A DNA stretch of 64,000 nucleotides from Humibacillus xanthopallidus. GTDB taxonomy: Bacteria > Actinomycetota > Actinomycetes > Actinomycetales > Dermatophilaceae. The position numbers were made by a program, and so were the translations under genes. The notes beneath the pieces were generated by a model. The model saw only the letters and a program-made list of their open reading frames with translations. It was not told where the DNA came from and did not search any database. Numbering within the stretch: the first letter of the stretch is position 1; each line of letters begins with the position of its first letter. The stretch lies in contig NZ_VFQF01000003.1 of NCBI RefSeq assembly GCF_006717145.1, positions 868,001-932,000 on the forward strand. Reading direction: 5' to 3'. Shown one piece after another: positions 51,170-59,432 of the stretch.

Positions 51170-51823
51170 ATGAGTGACAGCCCACCGACCTTCCAGGCCA
51201 CCCGACGCAACCTGCTCAAGGGGGGCGCCGTCGGTCTCGGCGCACTCGGTGGGGGCATCGCACTCTCGGGGGTGAGCAGCTCCGCGGCAGCGGCAGCGGA
51301 CTCGCTGACCGGCTCGTCGGTCACCGCCCTCAGCGGAGGTGGCACGGCCAACTACTTCCTCAACATCGACGGCATCCCGGGCGAGAGCAAGGACAGCGAC
51401 CACCCCGACTGGATCGACGTGCTCGACTTCTCCTGGGGCGCGTCAGCAGCAGCCGCCATCACGAGTGGGCCCGGAGCCATGTCCGGCAAGGCCACCGTCA
51501 CTGACCTCAGGGTCTCCACCTGGCTCAGCCAGGCGTCGCCGAAGCTCTTTCTGGGAGTCATGAGCGGCAAGCACATGAAGACCGCAGTCCTCGAAGGAGT
51601 GAAGCCCATCGAGCAGGAGAGCCCCGCGCTCTTCCTGCGGCTCTCGCTCGAGGACGTGCTCGTCACGGCCTACAGCTCGAAGGCGGGCGACGAGGCTCCC
51701 CAGGACGAGTTCAGCCTCGCCTTCGCCAAGATCAGCTACTCCTACTGGATGCAGCAGGCGGACGGCAACATGGGCCCCGAGCAGGTCATCCGGTGGGATA
51801 TCAAGGCCAACAAGGCCGTCTGA
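51170..51823 (+). CDS. Tat-exported Hcp-like protein
   Basis: 217 residues with an AAGGAG ribosome site. The N-terminus 'QATRRNLLKGGAVGLGALGG' is a twin-arginine signal ending near 'SSAAAAA'. The mature domain begins 'NYFLNIDGIPGESKDSDHPD' and continues 'WIDVLDFSWGAS', the opening of the Hcp1/T6SS tube-protein family (Y-x-x-I-x-G-I-x-G-E-S). It ends 'FAKISYSYWMQQADG', also typical. No type VI secretion genes lie nearby, and the organism type does not have such systems. It is therefore probably a free secreted Hcp-fold ring protein. Confidence 0.85.
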   Translation: MSDSPPTFQATRRNLLKGGAVGLGALGGGIALSGVSSSAAAAADSLTGSSVTALSGGGTANYFLNIDGIPGESKDSDHPDWIDVLDFSWGASAAAAITSGPGAMSGKATVTDLRVSTWLSQASPKLFLGVMSGKHMKTAVLEGVKPIEQESPALFLRLSLEDVLVTAYSSKAGDEAPQDEFSLAFAKISYSYWMQQADGNMGPEQVIRWDIKANKAV

Positions 51824-51840
51824 CACCAAGCACCCCCACC

Positions 51841-51884
51841 GACGTATGCCGCCCACCCCGCAGCGGGGGAGGGCGGCATACGTC
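51841..51884. terminator. Bidirectional terminator between hcp-like gene and acs
   Basis: A perfect 14-bp inverted repeat (51841-51854 with 51871-51884) with a GC-rich inner stem lies between convergent genes. The arms again contain GTATGCCG/CGGCATAC. Confidence 0.8.
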
Positions 51885-51916
51885 GTGGTGGCGGCTCGGC
51901 GGCGGGGGGAGCGGGC

Positions 51917-53893
51917 TCAGCCCTTCGTCATGCCCGTCTTGATGAGGTCCATGACCGAGCTGTCGGCGAGGGTCGTCACGTCGCCGACCTCGCGGCCCTC
52001 GGCGACGTCGCGCAGGAGGCGGCGCATGATCTTGCCGGAGCGGGTCTTGGGCAGCTCGCCCACGATCATGATGGAGCGCGGCTTGGCGATCGGGCCGATC
52101 TCCTTGGCCACGTGGTTGCGAAGCTCCTGCACGAGGTCCTTGCCCTCACCCGGCTCGTCGGCCTCCTCGACGAACTCTTGGCGCAGGATGACGAACGCGC
52201 ACACGGCCTGTCCGGTCGTCTCGTCGTTGGCGCCGACGACCGCGGCCTCGGCGACCTTCGGGTGCGACACGAGCGCCGACTCGATCTCGGCCGTCGAGAG
52301 GCGGTGGCCCGAGACGTTCATGACGTCGTCGACGCGGCCGAGCAGCCAGATGTTGCCGTCGGCGTCGTACTTGGCGCCGTCACCGGCGAAGTAGTACTTC
52401 TCGCCGAAACGCGACCAGTAGGTCTCCTTGTAGCGCTCCGGGTCGCCCCAGATGCCGCGCAGCATCGACGGCCACGGCTTCGTCAGCACGAGGTAGCCGA
52501 CCTGCTCGGGCGTCGTGAACGGCTTGCCCTCGTCGTCGAGGATCTCGGCGCTGATGCCGGGGATCGGCTTCTGCGCCGAGCCGGGCTCGAGGGTCGTCAC
52601 GCCGGGGAGCGGGCTGATCATGATGGCGCCGGTCTCGGTCTGCCACCACGTGTCGACGATCGGGGCGCGGCCGCCGCCGATGTGCTTGTGGTACCAGAGC
52701 CACGCCTCGGGGTTGATCGGCTCGCCGACCGAGCCGAGCAGGCGCAGCGAGCTCATGTCGAACTTCGCCGGGATGTCGGCGCCCCACTTCATGAAGGTGC
52801 GCACGGCGGTCGGGGCCGTGTAGAGGATCGTGACCTTGAGGTCCTGGATGATCTCCCACCAGCGGCCCTGGTGCGGGGTGTCGGGCGTGCCTTCGTACAT
52901 CACCTGCGTGACGCCGTTGGTGAGCGGCCCGTAGACGATGTAGGAGTGGCCGGTCACCCAGCCGATGTCAGCGGTGCACCAGTAGACGTCGGTGTCGCGG
53001 TGGACGTCGTGGACGACGGCGTTCGTGTAGGCCGCCTGCGTGAGGTAGCCGCCGGTCGTGTGGAAGATGCCCTTCGGCTTCCCGGTCGTGCCCGAGGTGT
53101 AGAGGATGAAGAGCGGGTGCTCGGCCTCGAAGGGCTGCGCCTCGTGGGTCGGGGCGGCCCGCTCGAGCGCCTCGTGCCACCAGACGTCGCGGTCGTTCCA
53201 CGCCGTGTCCTGGCCGGTGCGCCTGACCACGAGCACGTGCTCGACGGACGTGTCGCCGTGGTCGAGCGCGGCGTCGACGGCCGGCTTGAGGGCCGAGGGC
53301 GCGCCGCGACGGTAGCCACCGTCGGACGTGATGACGACCTTCGCCTCGGCGTCGTTGATGCGCGAGTGCAGGGCCTCGGCGGAGAAGCCGCCGAAGACGA
53401 CCGAGTGGGGCGCGCCGAGCCGGGCGCACGCGAGCATGGCGACCGCGGCCTCGGGGATCATCGGCAGGTAGATCGCGACCGTGTCGCCCTTGCCGACGCC
53501 GAGGTCGGCGAGGGCGTTGGCGGCGCGCTGCACCTCGGCGTGCAGGTCGGAGTAGGTGATGTCGCGGGTGTCGCCCTCGGGCTCACCGACGAAGTGGATC
53601 GCGACCTTGTCGCCCCGGCCCTGAGCGACGTGCCGGTCGACGGCGTTGACGCACGCGTTGAGCTCGCCGTCGGCGAACCACTTCGCGAAGGGCGGGTTGC
53701 TCCAGTCGAGCGACTGCGTGAACGGGGTGCTCCACGTGAGGTAGGTCCGGGCCTGCTCCGCCCAGAAACCCTCGTGGTCGGCGGCGGCCTGGTCGTAGAG
53801 GTCGGCCGCGCCGTTCGCCTGGGCGGCGAACGCGGGGGGCGGGGGGAAGGTCTGGCCCTCGTGGACGAGGTTGTCGAGCGTCTCTTCGCTCAC
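51917..53893 (-). CDS. acs: Acetyl-CoA synthetase
   Basis: 658 residues from GTG 53893, behind an AAGGTG ribosome site, matching the usual about 650. ANL superfamily signatures are intact: '[20 protein letters not shown]' (P-loop), '[17 protein letters not shown]' (A5), '[20 protein letters not shown]' (A8 hinge) and '[16 protein letters not shown]' with the catalytic, acetylation-sensitive Lys. It activates acetate to acetyl-CoA via acetyl-AMP, in the cytosol. It stands alone, with terminator hairpin downstream and a divergent, non-coding 280 bases before trpS. Confidence 0.96.
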   Translation of the reverse strand: MSEETLDNLVHEGQTFPPPPAFAAQANGAADLYDQAAADHEGFWAEQARTYLTWSTPFTQSLDWSNPPFAKWFADGELNACVNAVDRHVAQGRGDKVAIHFVGEPEGDTRDITYSDLHAEVQRAANALADLGVGKGDTVAIYLPMIPEAAVAMLACARLGAPHSVVFGGFSAEALHSRINDAEAKVVITSDGGYRRGAPSALKPAVDAALDHGDTSVEHVLVVRRTGQDTAWNDRDVWWHEALERAAPTHEAQPFEAEHPLFILYTSGTTGKPKGIFHTTGGYLTQAAYTNAVVHDVHRDTDVYWCTADIGWVTGHSYIVYGPLTNGVTQVMYEGTPDTPHQGRWWEIIQDLKVTILYTAPTAVRTFMKWGADIPAKFDMSSLRLLGSVGEPINPEAWLWYHKHIGGGRAPIVDTWWQTETGAIMISPLPGVTTLEPGSAQKPIPGISAEILDDEGKPFTTPEQVGYLVLTKPWPSMLRGIWGDPERYKETYWSRFGEKYYFAGDGAKYDADGNIWLLGRVDDVMNVSGHRLSTAEIESALVSHPKVAEAAVVGANDETTGQAVCAFVILRQEFVEEADEPGEGKDLVQELRNHVAKEIGPIAKPRSIMIVGELPKTRSGKIMRRLLRDVAEGREVGDVTTLADSSVMDLIKTGMTKG

Positions 53894-54180
53894 GGTGTTC
53901 ACCTTTCGCATCGACAGTGGTGCGCGGGGGTCATGGGGGTCGTGGTGGTCGTGGCGGCGTCGAGCTGCGCTCGGCGCCCTCGACGTCCAGATGACCAACT
54001 CAAACGCAGCGTAGGTCGCCCTTCAAGAGTCGAGTGAGGCAGGTCTCGTCGCTACCCGTCAGTAGCCTGACGAACGGTCCGCGTCCGCCGACGAGCGGTA
54101 TGCCGTGTGGCGGAGTGGGGGGTGGCGTCGGGCCGGGCAGTGGGCGGTGGCTGCCCGGTGGCGGCCCGCTGGCGGCGGGT

Positions 54181-55290
54181 TCAGTAGCTCATCCCCATGA
54201 GCGCCCGCACCGTGGCGAGGGTGCGCTCGGCGACCGCGTTGGCGCGCCGGTTGCCCTCGTGCAGCACCGCCGTGACGTATGCCGGGTCGCGGGCGAGGTC
54301 GGCCCGGCGGGCTCGGTGCCCCGCGAGGGAGTCGTTGACGGCCTCGGTGACGGCGTGCTTGAGCGCTTGTGCGCCACCGTCGCCGATCTCGTCGGCCAGG
54401 GCCGCCGGCGAGCGCTCGAGGAAGAGGGCGGCGATGGTGAGCAGGTTGGCGACCTCGGGACGGCGGTCGGGCTCGAAGGTGATGCGTCGCTCGGAGTCGG
54501 TGCGCGCCAGTCGCACTCGCGCGGCGGTCTCGTCGGCGCTGTCGCGCAGGTTGATGACGTTGCCCCTGCTCTTGGCCATCTTCGTGCCGTCGGTCCCGAG
54601 CAGGAGGGGAACGTCGCTGAGCAGCGCCTCGGGCTCGGGGAACACACTGTGCCCGGCGGCATACCGGCTGTTGAAGCGGCGCGCGATGGCTCGGGTCTGC
54701 TCGAGGTGGGGGAGCTGGTCGCGGCCGACCGGCACGATGCGGCTGTGGCAGAAGAGGATGTCGGCCGCCTGGTGCACGGGATAGGTGAGCAGCAGGCCCG
54801 AGAGCGGGCGCTCGCCCGAGAGCGCGAGCTCGTCCTTGACCGTCGGGTTCCGGCGCAGCTCCGCGTCGGTGACGAGGGAGAGGAACGGCAGCATCAGCTG
54901 GTTGAGGGCCGGCACCGCGCTGTGGGTGAAGATCGTCGAGCGCTCGGGGTCGAGACCGGCAGCGAGGTAGTCGAGGACGAGGCCCTGCACGTTGGCGCCG
55001 ATCTCGCCGACGGAGTCACGGTCGGTGATGACCTGGTAGTCGGCGATGACGACGAAGGACTCGACCCCCTTGTCCTGCAGGCGGACCCGGTTGCGGAGGC
55101 TGGCGAGGTAGTGACCGATGTGCAGCGGCCCCGTCGGGCGGTCACCCGTGAGCATGCGGAAGCGGGTGGGGTCGTCGGCGGCCTGTTCGTCGATGAGCGC
55201 GTCGAGCACGCGGCTGCGGTCGAGCGCGGCGGCATACGTGGCGCTCTCGCTGGTGGTGGGCTCGGTGGGGATGGTGGTTCGTGTGGGCAC
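54181..55290 (-). CDS. trpS: Tryptophanyl-tRNA synthetase
   Basis: 369 residues from GTG 55290, six bases after GGAG; an upstream in-frame GTG at 55317 lacks such a site. The class I signatures are 'PTGPLHIGHYLASLRNRVRL' (HIGH) and 'LLGTDGTKMAKSRGNVI' (KMSKS variant KMAKS). 'VGRDQLPHLEQTRAIARRFN' is the tRNA/Trp-binding block. The leader upstream encodes a Trp-Trp peptide and a terminator hairpin, so expression should rise when charged tRNA-Trp is low. In Streptomyces the inducible, indolmycin-resistant TrpRS1 is controlled this way. Whether this copy is the only TrpRS cannot be told from the window. Confidence 0.94.
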   Translation of the reverse strand: MPTRTTIPTEPTTSESATYAAALDRSRVLDALIDEQAADDPTRFRMLTGDRPTGPLHIGHYLASLRNRVRLQDKGVESFVVIADYQVITDRDSVGEIGANVQGLVLDYLAAGLDPERSTIFTHSAVPALNQLMLPFLSLVTDAELRRNPTVKDELALSGERPLSGLLLTYPVHQAADILFCHSRIVPVGRDQLPHLEQTRAIARRFNSRYAAGHSVFPEPEALLSDVPLLLGTDGTKMAKSRGNVINLRDSADETAARVRLARTDSERRITFEPDRRPEVANLLTIAALFLERSPAALADEIGDGGAQALKHAVTEAVNDSLAGHRARRADLARDPAYVTAVLHEGNRRANAVAERTLATVRALMGMSY

Positions 55291-55344
55291 GATGCTCTCC
55301 TGGTAGGTGGGGCCCACGGGAGAGACCGTCGTCGCACATGCGAA

Positions 55345-55364
55345 GAGCCGCCCGTGGGCGGCTC
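55345..55364 (-). terminator. Attenuator terminator hairpin of trpS
   Basis: On the minus strand a 9-bp perfect stem (GAGCCGCCC / GGGCGGCTC) with a 2-base loop lies between the leader peptide and trpS. CTTCGC follows, a poor T-tract as in other high-GC attenuators. GGCGGC just after the leader stop (55382-55390 region) can pair with the 5' arm GCCGCC, forming the alternative antiterminator. Confidence 0.75.
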
Positions 55365-55390
55365 GAACTGGGTTCGTCGGGATGGCCGCC

Positions 55391-55438
55391 TCAGCTGGGC
55401 AGCCACCACGCGCGGGTCGGTGCGACGGTCGAACTCAT
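55391..55438 (-). CDS. trpS leader peptide with tandem tryptophans
   Basis: 15 codons plus stop: MSSTVAPTRAWWLPS. The two adjacent Trp codons at positions 11-12 are the stalling site for ribosome-mediated attenuation. The stop precedes the GGCGGC segment that can compete with the terminator stem. A TATCCT -10-like box lies only about 8 bases before the ATG, inside the 3' end of the upstream gene, which suggests a leaderless or very short 5' end. Two consecutive rare Trp codons directly upstream of a Trp-tRNA synthetase are very unlikely by chance. Confidence 0.82.
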   Translation of the reverse strand: MSSTVAPTRAWWLPS

Positions 55439-55439
55439 G

Positions 55440-56396
55440 TCAGTCAGGATACGCGAGGAGCACGCGCTCGGCGATCACGGTCAGCCACGGATTCGGCTCA
55501 CCCGGCCGCTCGACCGGGACGTAGGTCACCCCGGGGTAGGAGCGGTTGCCGCTCCAGCGACCGTCCGGGCGACGCCTGCGCCGGACGAGCGTCAACGCTT
55601 CGTCCATGCGCTCGTCGCGCGAAACGCCAGCAGCCGCAAGGCAATCCAGTCCGCGCAGGACGTCGTAGTGCCAACGCGCGGGGAAATGCAGGCGGCTGAA
55701 CTCAGGACTGATGACCTGCCCGGTGCGCTCACTTCGGAGCAGCCGGTGCCGAAGAAGGAACTCCGCCGACGACGACACGGCCTCCGCGAGCTCGTCCCGG
55801 CGATAGTGCCTGCCCGAGCGGAGGTAGGTGGTCACGCCCTCCATGACGCAGACGGTCGTGTGCATCGACGAGTGCGTGACGTGGGCGCGGGGCCGGTTGT
55901 GCCGACAGTTGAACCCGCCGTCGGCGACCCGCTCGGCGAGCAGGAAGTCGACGATCGACCGCAGCAGGTCCTCCGTTGCGCCGAACCAGCTCGCGTAGCC
56001 CAGCGCCATCCCGTTGACGCAGGCGTCGCTGGGCGTCGGAGGACCCGCCGGGCCGACCCCGCCGTCGGGGCGCTTCTCGGTCGCGAGGATGACCTGCACC
56101 GTCTCGCGGGGCGCAGGGTGAGCGGGGGAGAGCCCGATCTCCTTGAGGTGCAGCAGCGTGTAGTGGCTCGACGTCCACTTCGGCTGGTAGAACCCCCGCC
56201 CCCAGTGCCCGTTCGCTCCACGAGCGGCGAGGAGCGCCGCGCCCACCCCTTCGGTCGCGATCCGGTCCTGGAGGCCGGCGTCGTCCCGGCCCAGGAGGTC
56301 GCGGGTCGCGAGGTAGGCCGCGGCCGCGTCACCGGTGAGCAGCCAGTCGAGCACCTCCGAAGTGACCACGTTCTCATCGTCGCAGTCAGGAGGCAC
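55440..56396 (-). CDS. Terpenoid cyclase / prenyltransferase alpha-alpha toroid protein
   Basis: 318 residues. Repeats of the toroid type are seen: 'GHWGRGFYQPKWTSSHYTLL', 'RPDGGVGPAGPP', 'VADGGFNCRHN' and 'RRPDGRWSGNRSYPGVT', with QW-like Gly-Gly-Trp/Phe turns. The squalene-hopene cyclase D-x-D-D-T motif is absent, so it is not a triterpene cyclase. The catalytic or binding role is unknown. GTG 56396 or GTG 56369 may be the start. Its end hosts the trpS leader promoter. An IS110 element lies directly upstream and may have separated it from its own promoter. Confidence 0.75.
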   Translation of the reverse strand: MPPDCDDENVVTSEVLDWLLTGDAAAAYLATRDLLGRDDAGLQDRIATEGVGAALLAARGANGHWGRGFYQPKWTSSHYTLLHLKEIGLSPAHPAPRETVQVILATEKRPDGGVGPAGPPTPSDACVNGMALGYASWFGATEDLLRSIVDFLLAERVADGGFNCRHNRPRAHVTHSSMHTTVCVMEGVTTYLRSGRHYRRDELAEAVSSSAEFLLRHRLLRSERTGQVISPEFSRLHFPARWHYDVLRGLDCLAAAGVSRDERMDEALTLVRRRRRPDGRWSGNRSYPGVTYVPVERPGEPNPWLTVIAERVLLAYPD

Positions 56397-56433
56397 TCGC
56401 GGGCGCGCCTAGATATCCCAGGTTCGTAGCGTG

Positions 56434-57645
56434 TCAAGCGGCCAAGGGTTGGCGGTGTCCCCAGGCGGTGTGTTCGTCGTAGGGGGTTCGGTGGATGAGG
56501 CAGCCGTGCAGGATGCCGACCCAGTGGTTGCCGAGGGCTCGGAGCGCTTGGTGGTGGGTGTCGCCGGCGGCGCGGCGTTGGTCGTAGTAGGCGCGGGCGC
56601 CGAGGCTGGGTTGCAGGGAGCAGAAGGCCCACTGGTCGATGGCGTCGTAGAGCCGCGTGTTGCGCGCGTGTCGGGCCAGGACGGCTCGCTTCTTGCCCGA
56701 GGCGATCGTGATCGGGGAGGTCCCGGCGTAGTTCCTGCGAGACTTGGCGTCGGTGAACCGTTCGGGGTCATCCCCGAACTCGCCGAGCACCCGGGCGCCG
56801 AGGACGTCACTCAGGCCTGGCAGCGAGAGAAGGATGTCGGCGTCCGGGTGCTGCTCAAAACGGCGTTCCAGTTGCGCCTCGAGCTCGGTGAGCTGGGTGT
56901 TGACCGCGGTGATGATCGCGACCTGGGCGGTGACCACGCTCGCGTAGGCCGCTGCGACGGCCTCGGGCGCGTGGAGCTGCTCGGTGCGCAGCACCGCGTG
57001 GATCCGCTCGGTGACGGTGTCGAGGTTGCGTCGCCGGCCACCGGCGCGCAGGGCCGCCCTCAGCTTGGGGCGGGTCAGCCGCGCGGCGGTTTCGGGATCG
57101 GGGGCCCGGCTCAGGACCGCGAGGGCGTCGCGGTCGTGCAGGTCCTCGAACGCCGCCAACGCGGCGGGGTAGAAGTCCCGCAGGGCGTTTCGCAGCCGGT
57201 TGGTCTCTCGGGTGCGTAGCCACACCAGTGACTGCTGGGCTCGGGCCAGGACCTTGATCCCCTGCACCTGGTCGCTGTCGCCGGCCACGACCCGATGGTT
57301 GTGGGCGTCGGTGCGCACCAGGTCGGCCAGCACCTTCGCGTCCCCGGTGTCGGACTTGCCGCCGCCGACGTGGTGGCGGTCCCGGTAGCGGGACACGGCC
57401 TTGGGGTTGACCGCGTACACCCGGTACCCCGCCGCGACCAGCGACGCGACCCACAGGCCGTGGTCGGTTTCGATCCCGACCATCACCTCCCGCGGGTCCT
57501 CGGCGTGCTCGGCGAGCAGCGCGTGGAAGGCGCTGACCCCGGCCACTCCCTCGGGCAGTCGCCTGGCGGCGAGCTTCTTGCCCGCCTCGTTCATGACAAG
57601 GACGTCGTGGTGATCCTCGGCCCAGTCGTTGCCGACGAAGATCAA
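56434..57645 (-). CDS. IS110-family DEDD transposase (bridge-RNA recombinase type)
   Basis: 403 residues from a TTG at 57645, chosen because AAGGAGG lies eight bases upstream and it starts the protein with '(M)IFVGNDWAEDHHDVLVM', the family's usual N-terminus. The DEDD residues are D in 'GNDWAEDHHD', E in 'VGIETDHGLW' and two D in 'SDTGDAKVLADLVRTD'. The Tnp_20 domain has 'LPGLSDVLGARVLGEFGDDP' and the catalytic Ser in 'RNYAGTSPITIASGKK'. The gene appears intact and full length. Confidence 0.9.
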   Translation of the reverse strand: MIFVGNDWAEDHHDVLVMNEAGKKLAARRLPEGVAGVSAFHALLAEHAEDPREVMVGIETDHGLWVASLVAAGYRVYAVNPKAVSRYRDRHHVGGGKSDTGDAKVLADLVRTDAHNHRVVAGDSDQVQGIKVLARAQQSLVWLRTRETNRLRNALRDFYPAALAAFEDLHDRDALAVLSRAPDPETAARLTRPKLRAALRAGGRRRNLDTVTERIHAVLRTEQLHAPEAVAAAYASVVTAQVAIITAVNTQLTELEAQLERRFEQHPDADILLSLPGLSDVLGARVLGEFGDDPERFTDAKSRRNYAGTSPITIASGKKRAVLARHARNTRLYDAIDQWAFCSLQPSLGARAYYDQRRAAGDTHHQALRALGNHWVGILHGCLIHRTPYDEHTAWGHRQPLAA

Positions 57646-57795
57646 CGCGACCACCTCCTTCACCTCGATCGGGACCACGTGCAACGAGCCGAGACCGCCC
57701 GGGCCGCGACCTAATGGATCAGTGCTCACCACCAGGTGGGGCACGACATCCCATCAGCGCTCAACGGGCGACCTACCTGCCGGTCGGGACACGAT
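57646..57795 (-). ncRNA. Candidate bridge RNA region of the IS110 element
   Basis: Non-coding left end between the putative core CTAG and the transposase start. By analogy with IS621 and relatives it should encode a structured bridge RNA with target- and donor-binding loops. GC-rich paired segments are present, but I could not fix the guide loops by eye. The call is from position and family knowledge. Confidence 0.4.
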
Positions 57796-57916
57796 CTAGG
57801 CGTAGAGATCAGGCCTCAGGGTGATGTGGTGTTCACCGACCGACGGCTCGGCCAACAGCCTCCCACCCCAACCACGCGTCAGGAGCGGGGAGACAGCACC
57901 CCATTAGGGTGGTTCG

Positions 57917-58861
57917 GTGCCCGACACGACGCCCAGCCAGACCGCCCTGCTCCAGCAGCTGACCGCGCTCACCGACCTTCCCGGTGTGGCCGAGGTGGCC
58001 GAGCGGGCCCGTGAGGCGGGAACGCGGCTGCGCTTCCACGAGGCGCTGCGCCGCCGGATTCCCGAGGCGGCCGCCGAGTCGCGGGTGCGCGGCGCGCGGG
58101 CAAGTGCCGCGCTCGACGGCGCCGACCTGCCGGTGGAGCTGGTGCGCGAGCTGATGAGCGGGGCCCGCCCGTGGCCCGACGAGCTCGACGCGGGCATCGC
58201 CACGCTCAAGGGAGCCGTCGCCGCCACCGCCGAGACGGAGCGGGTCGTGGCGCTCGTGCGCACGGCGCCGCTCCAGGCGCTCGCCCGACTGCACGTTGCG
58301 GCAGGTGCGCCGCTCGCCGGGCACGTCGCGGGGGCAGAGGCCGGCCCGCTCGCCGGGGGCGGGCCTGGCGTTGGGAGTGCGCTGGGGAGTGCCGACACGC
58401 TCGGGCGGCCGCGGGTCGGTGACGAGACGTCCGACGAGTTCGTGGACCTCGGGCCCGCGCCTGCGCCGACCATCGTCTCGAGCCGGCTCGCGGGGCTGTC
58501 GGAGCTCGTGCTGGCCGGGGCGTCGGCTGCGAATCGGGTTCCGGCGGCAGTGATCTCGTCGATCGTGCATGCCGAGATCGTGTCGATCCGTCCCTTCGTC
58601 CACGGCAACGGCCTCGTCGCCCGTGCCATGGAGCGCGTGCTCGTGCAGGCTCTCGGGCTCGACCCGACCGGGGTGTCCGTGCCTGAGGCCGGCCACGTCG
58701 CGAACGGCGGGCCGGCCTACCTCGGGGCGCTCACGGCATACGGCACGGGGACCGCGTCGGGGGTGGGTCTGTGGCTCACTCAGGCCGGCGAGGCGCTCGT
58801 GCGCGGTGTCGCGGAGGGGGAGCGGATCAGCGACGCCGTCCGGGCGGGGCGGCTGGGCTGA
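57917..58861 (+). CDS. Fic-domain protein with degenerate active site
   Basis: 314 residues from GTG 57917. A helical N-terminal region (about 1-90) includes 'AESRVRGARASAALDGADLP', similar to the S/T-x-x-x-E inhibitory-helix region of some Fic proteins. A Fic core follows at about 185-290. The canonical HPFx(D/E)GNGRxxR reads 'IRPFVHGNGLVARAMERVLV': the His is Arg, the acidic residue is His and the first Arg is Leu. GNG is kept. It is unlikely to be an ordinary AMP-transferase. A repetitive Gly/Ala/Pro loop (about 125-165) is present. It sits just upstream of the second Tad locus, on the same strand. Confidence 0.78.
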   Translation: MPDTTPSQTALLQQLTALTDLPGVAEVAERAREAGTRLRFHEALRRRIPEAAAESRVRGARASAALDGADLPVELVRELMSGARPWPDELDAGIATLKGAVAATAETERVVALVRTAPLQALARLHVAAGAPLAGHVAGAEAGPLAGGGPGVGSALGSADTLGRPRVGDETSDEFVDLGPAPAPTIVSSRLAGLSELVLAGASAANRVPAAVISSIVHAEIVSIRPFVHGNGLVARAMERVLVQALGLDPTGVSVPEAGHVANGGPAYLGALTAYGTGTASGVGLWLTQAGEALVRGVAEGERISDAVRAGRLG

Positions 58862-59160
58862 GGCTGCGCCGTGGCTGCATGGCGGCTGAGCGGGGGCTGA
58901 GCGTGGTGTCCACCATGGTGGACACTTTCTGCCCACAGAGGGGTGACGGGGTCTGTCGCCACGCCGAGCGCGTGCTGTAGAACGGGGTTAGGAGCCACAT
59001 CGCCGAGAGGCGTAGGGACGGATCCCAGCAAGGCAGAAGTCCCGAGAAGGCACCGAGTACCCACGCGAGAGCAGTTCACTTGGAACAGTCCACCCCCGGG
59101 CACGAAACCCGGGGCGACACATCGAGAATGCACGCTTGGTAGCTCGCTCCTTCTCTTGGA

Positions 59161-59187
59161 GGCCCGCAGGACACCGTCCTGCGGGCC
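59161..59187 (+). terminator. Strong hairpin, probable terminator
   Basis: Perfect 12-bp stem GGCCCGCAGGAC / GTCCTGCGGGCC with a 3-base loop, followed by TTCAG. It would end any transcript from the 58985 region. No gene stop lies immediately before it, which is why a non-coding transcript upstream is suspected. Confidence 0.7.
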
Positions 59188-59255
59188 TTCAGCCTGTGCG
59201 CCCGCGGATGTGGCAGGCACACCCCTTGTCGCCCGTCTGGTGTGGCCCGCACAAC

Positions 59256-59270
59256 TGACAATAAGTGTCA
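59256..59270. promoter_or_regulatory. Palindrome TGACA-N5-TGTCA
   Basis: A perfect inverted repeat with 5-base arms and an A/T-rich centre in otherwise GC-rich DNA, about 90 bases upstream of the 6C-like RNA. It could be an operator; the regulator is unknown. Confidence 0.4.
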
Positions 59271-59357
59271 AATCACCCTCGGTCGGACATGTCGGTTTGC
59301 ATTACAGGATCGAGGGGTCAAGGATTGAAAGCGCGCTCCCCTTCTGGGTTGAGCGCC

Positions 59358-59432
59358 ACGAGAATGGCACTCCCCCCGGCGCCAGGATCGTGAGGTGGCC
59401 TCCGTCTCCCCCCCTGACGGAGGCCACCGCCC
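59358..59432 (+). ncRNA. 6C-type small RNA
   Basis: Two hairpins, each with a run of six or more C in the loop: 59365-59384 (TGGC..GCCA stem, CCCCCC loop) and 59394-59428 (13-bp stem, loop with CCCCCCC). This is the defining structure of the actinobacterial 6C RNA family (Rfam 6C). Position supports the call: in Mycobacterium tuberculosis the 6C RNA (B11) lies upstream of the ssd gene on the same strand, as here. 6C RNA represses G-rich ribosome-site messages by pairing through its C loops. Ends are approximate. Confidence 0.8.

Larger units (their letters stand above)
56409..57799 (-). mobile_element. IS110-family insertion sequence
   Basis: The element holds one DEDD transposase gene and no terminal inverted repeats. 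A directly repeated CTAG (56409-56412 and 57796-57799) lies at plausible ends, giving about 1.39 kb, the usual size. Excision between them would leave a single CTAG. The 154 bases before the gene (57646-57799, minus strand) is where IS110 elements encode their bridge RNA. Confidence 0.72.

Noticed and set aside
51170-51823. Type VI secretion system
   Set aside because: Only an Hcp-like protein is present, with its own Tat signal; no TssB/C, ClpV or VgrG nearby.
52112-54037. Long open frame opposite acs
   Set aside because: Antisense to acetyl-CoA synthetase with intact motifs; no recognisable domains.
58985-59060. SAM-I or c-di-AMP riboswitch
   Set aside because: A few bases resemble conserved cores, but the full consensus does not fit and no regulated gene follows the terminator.
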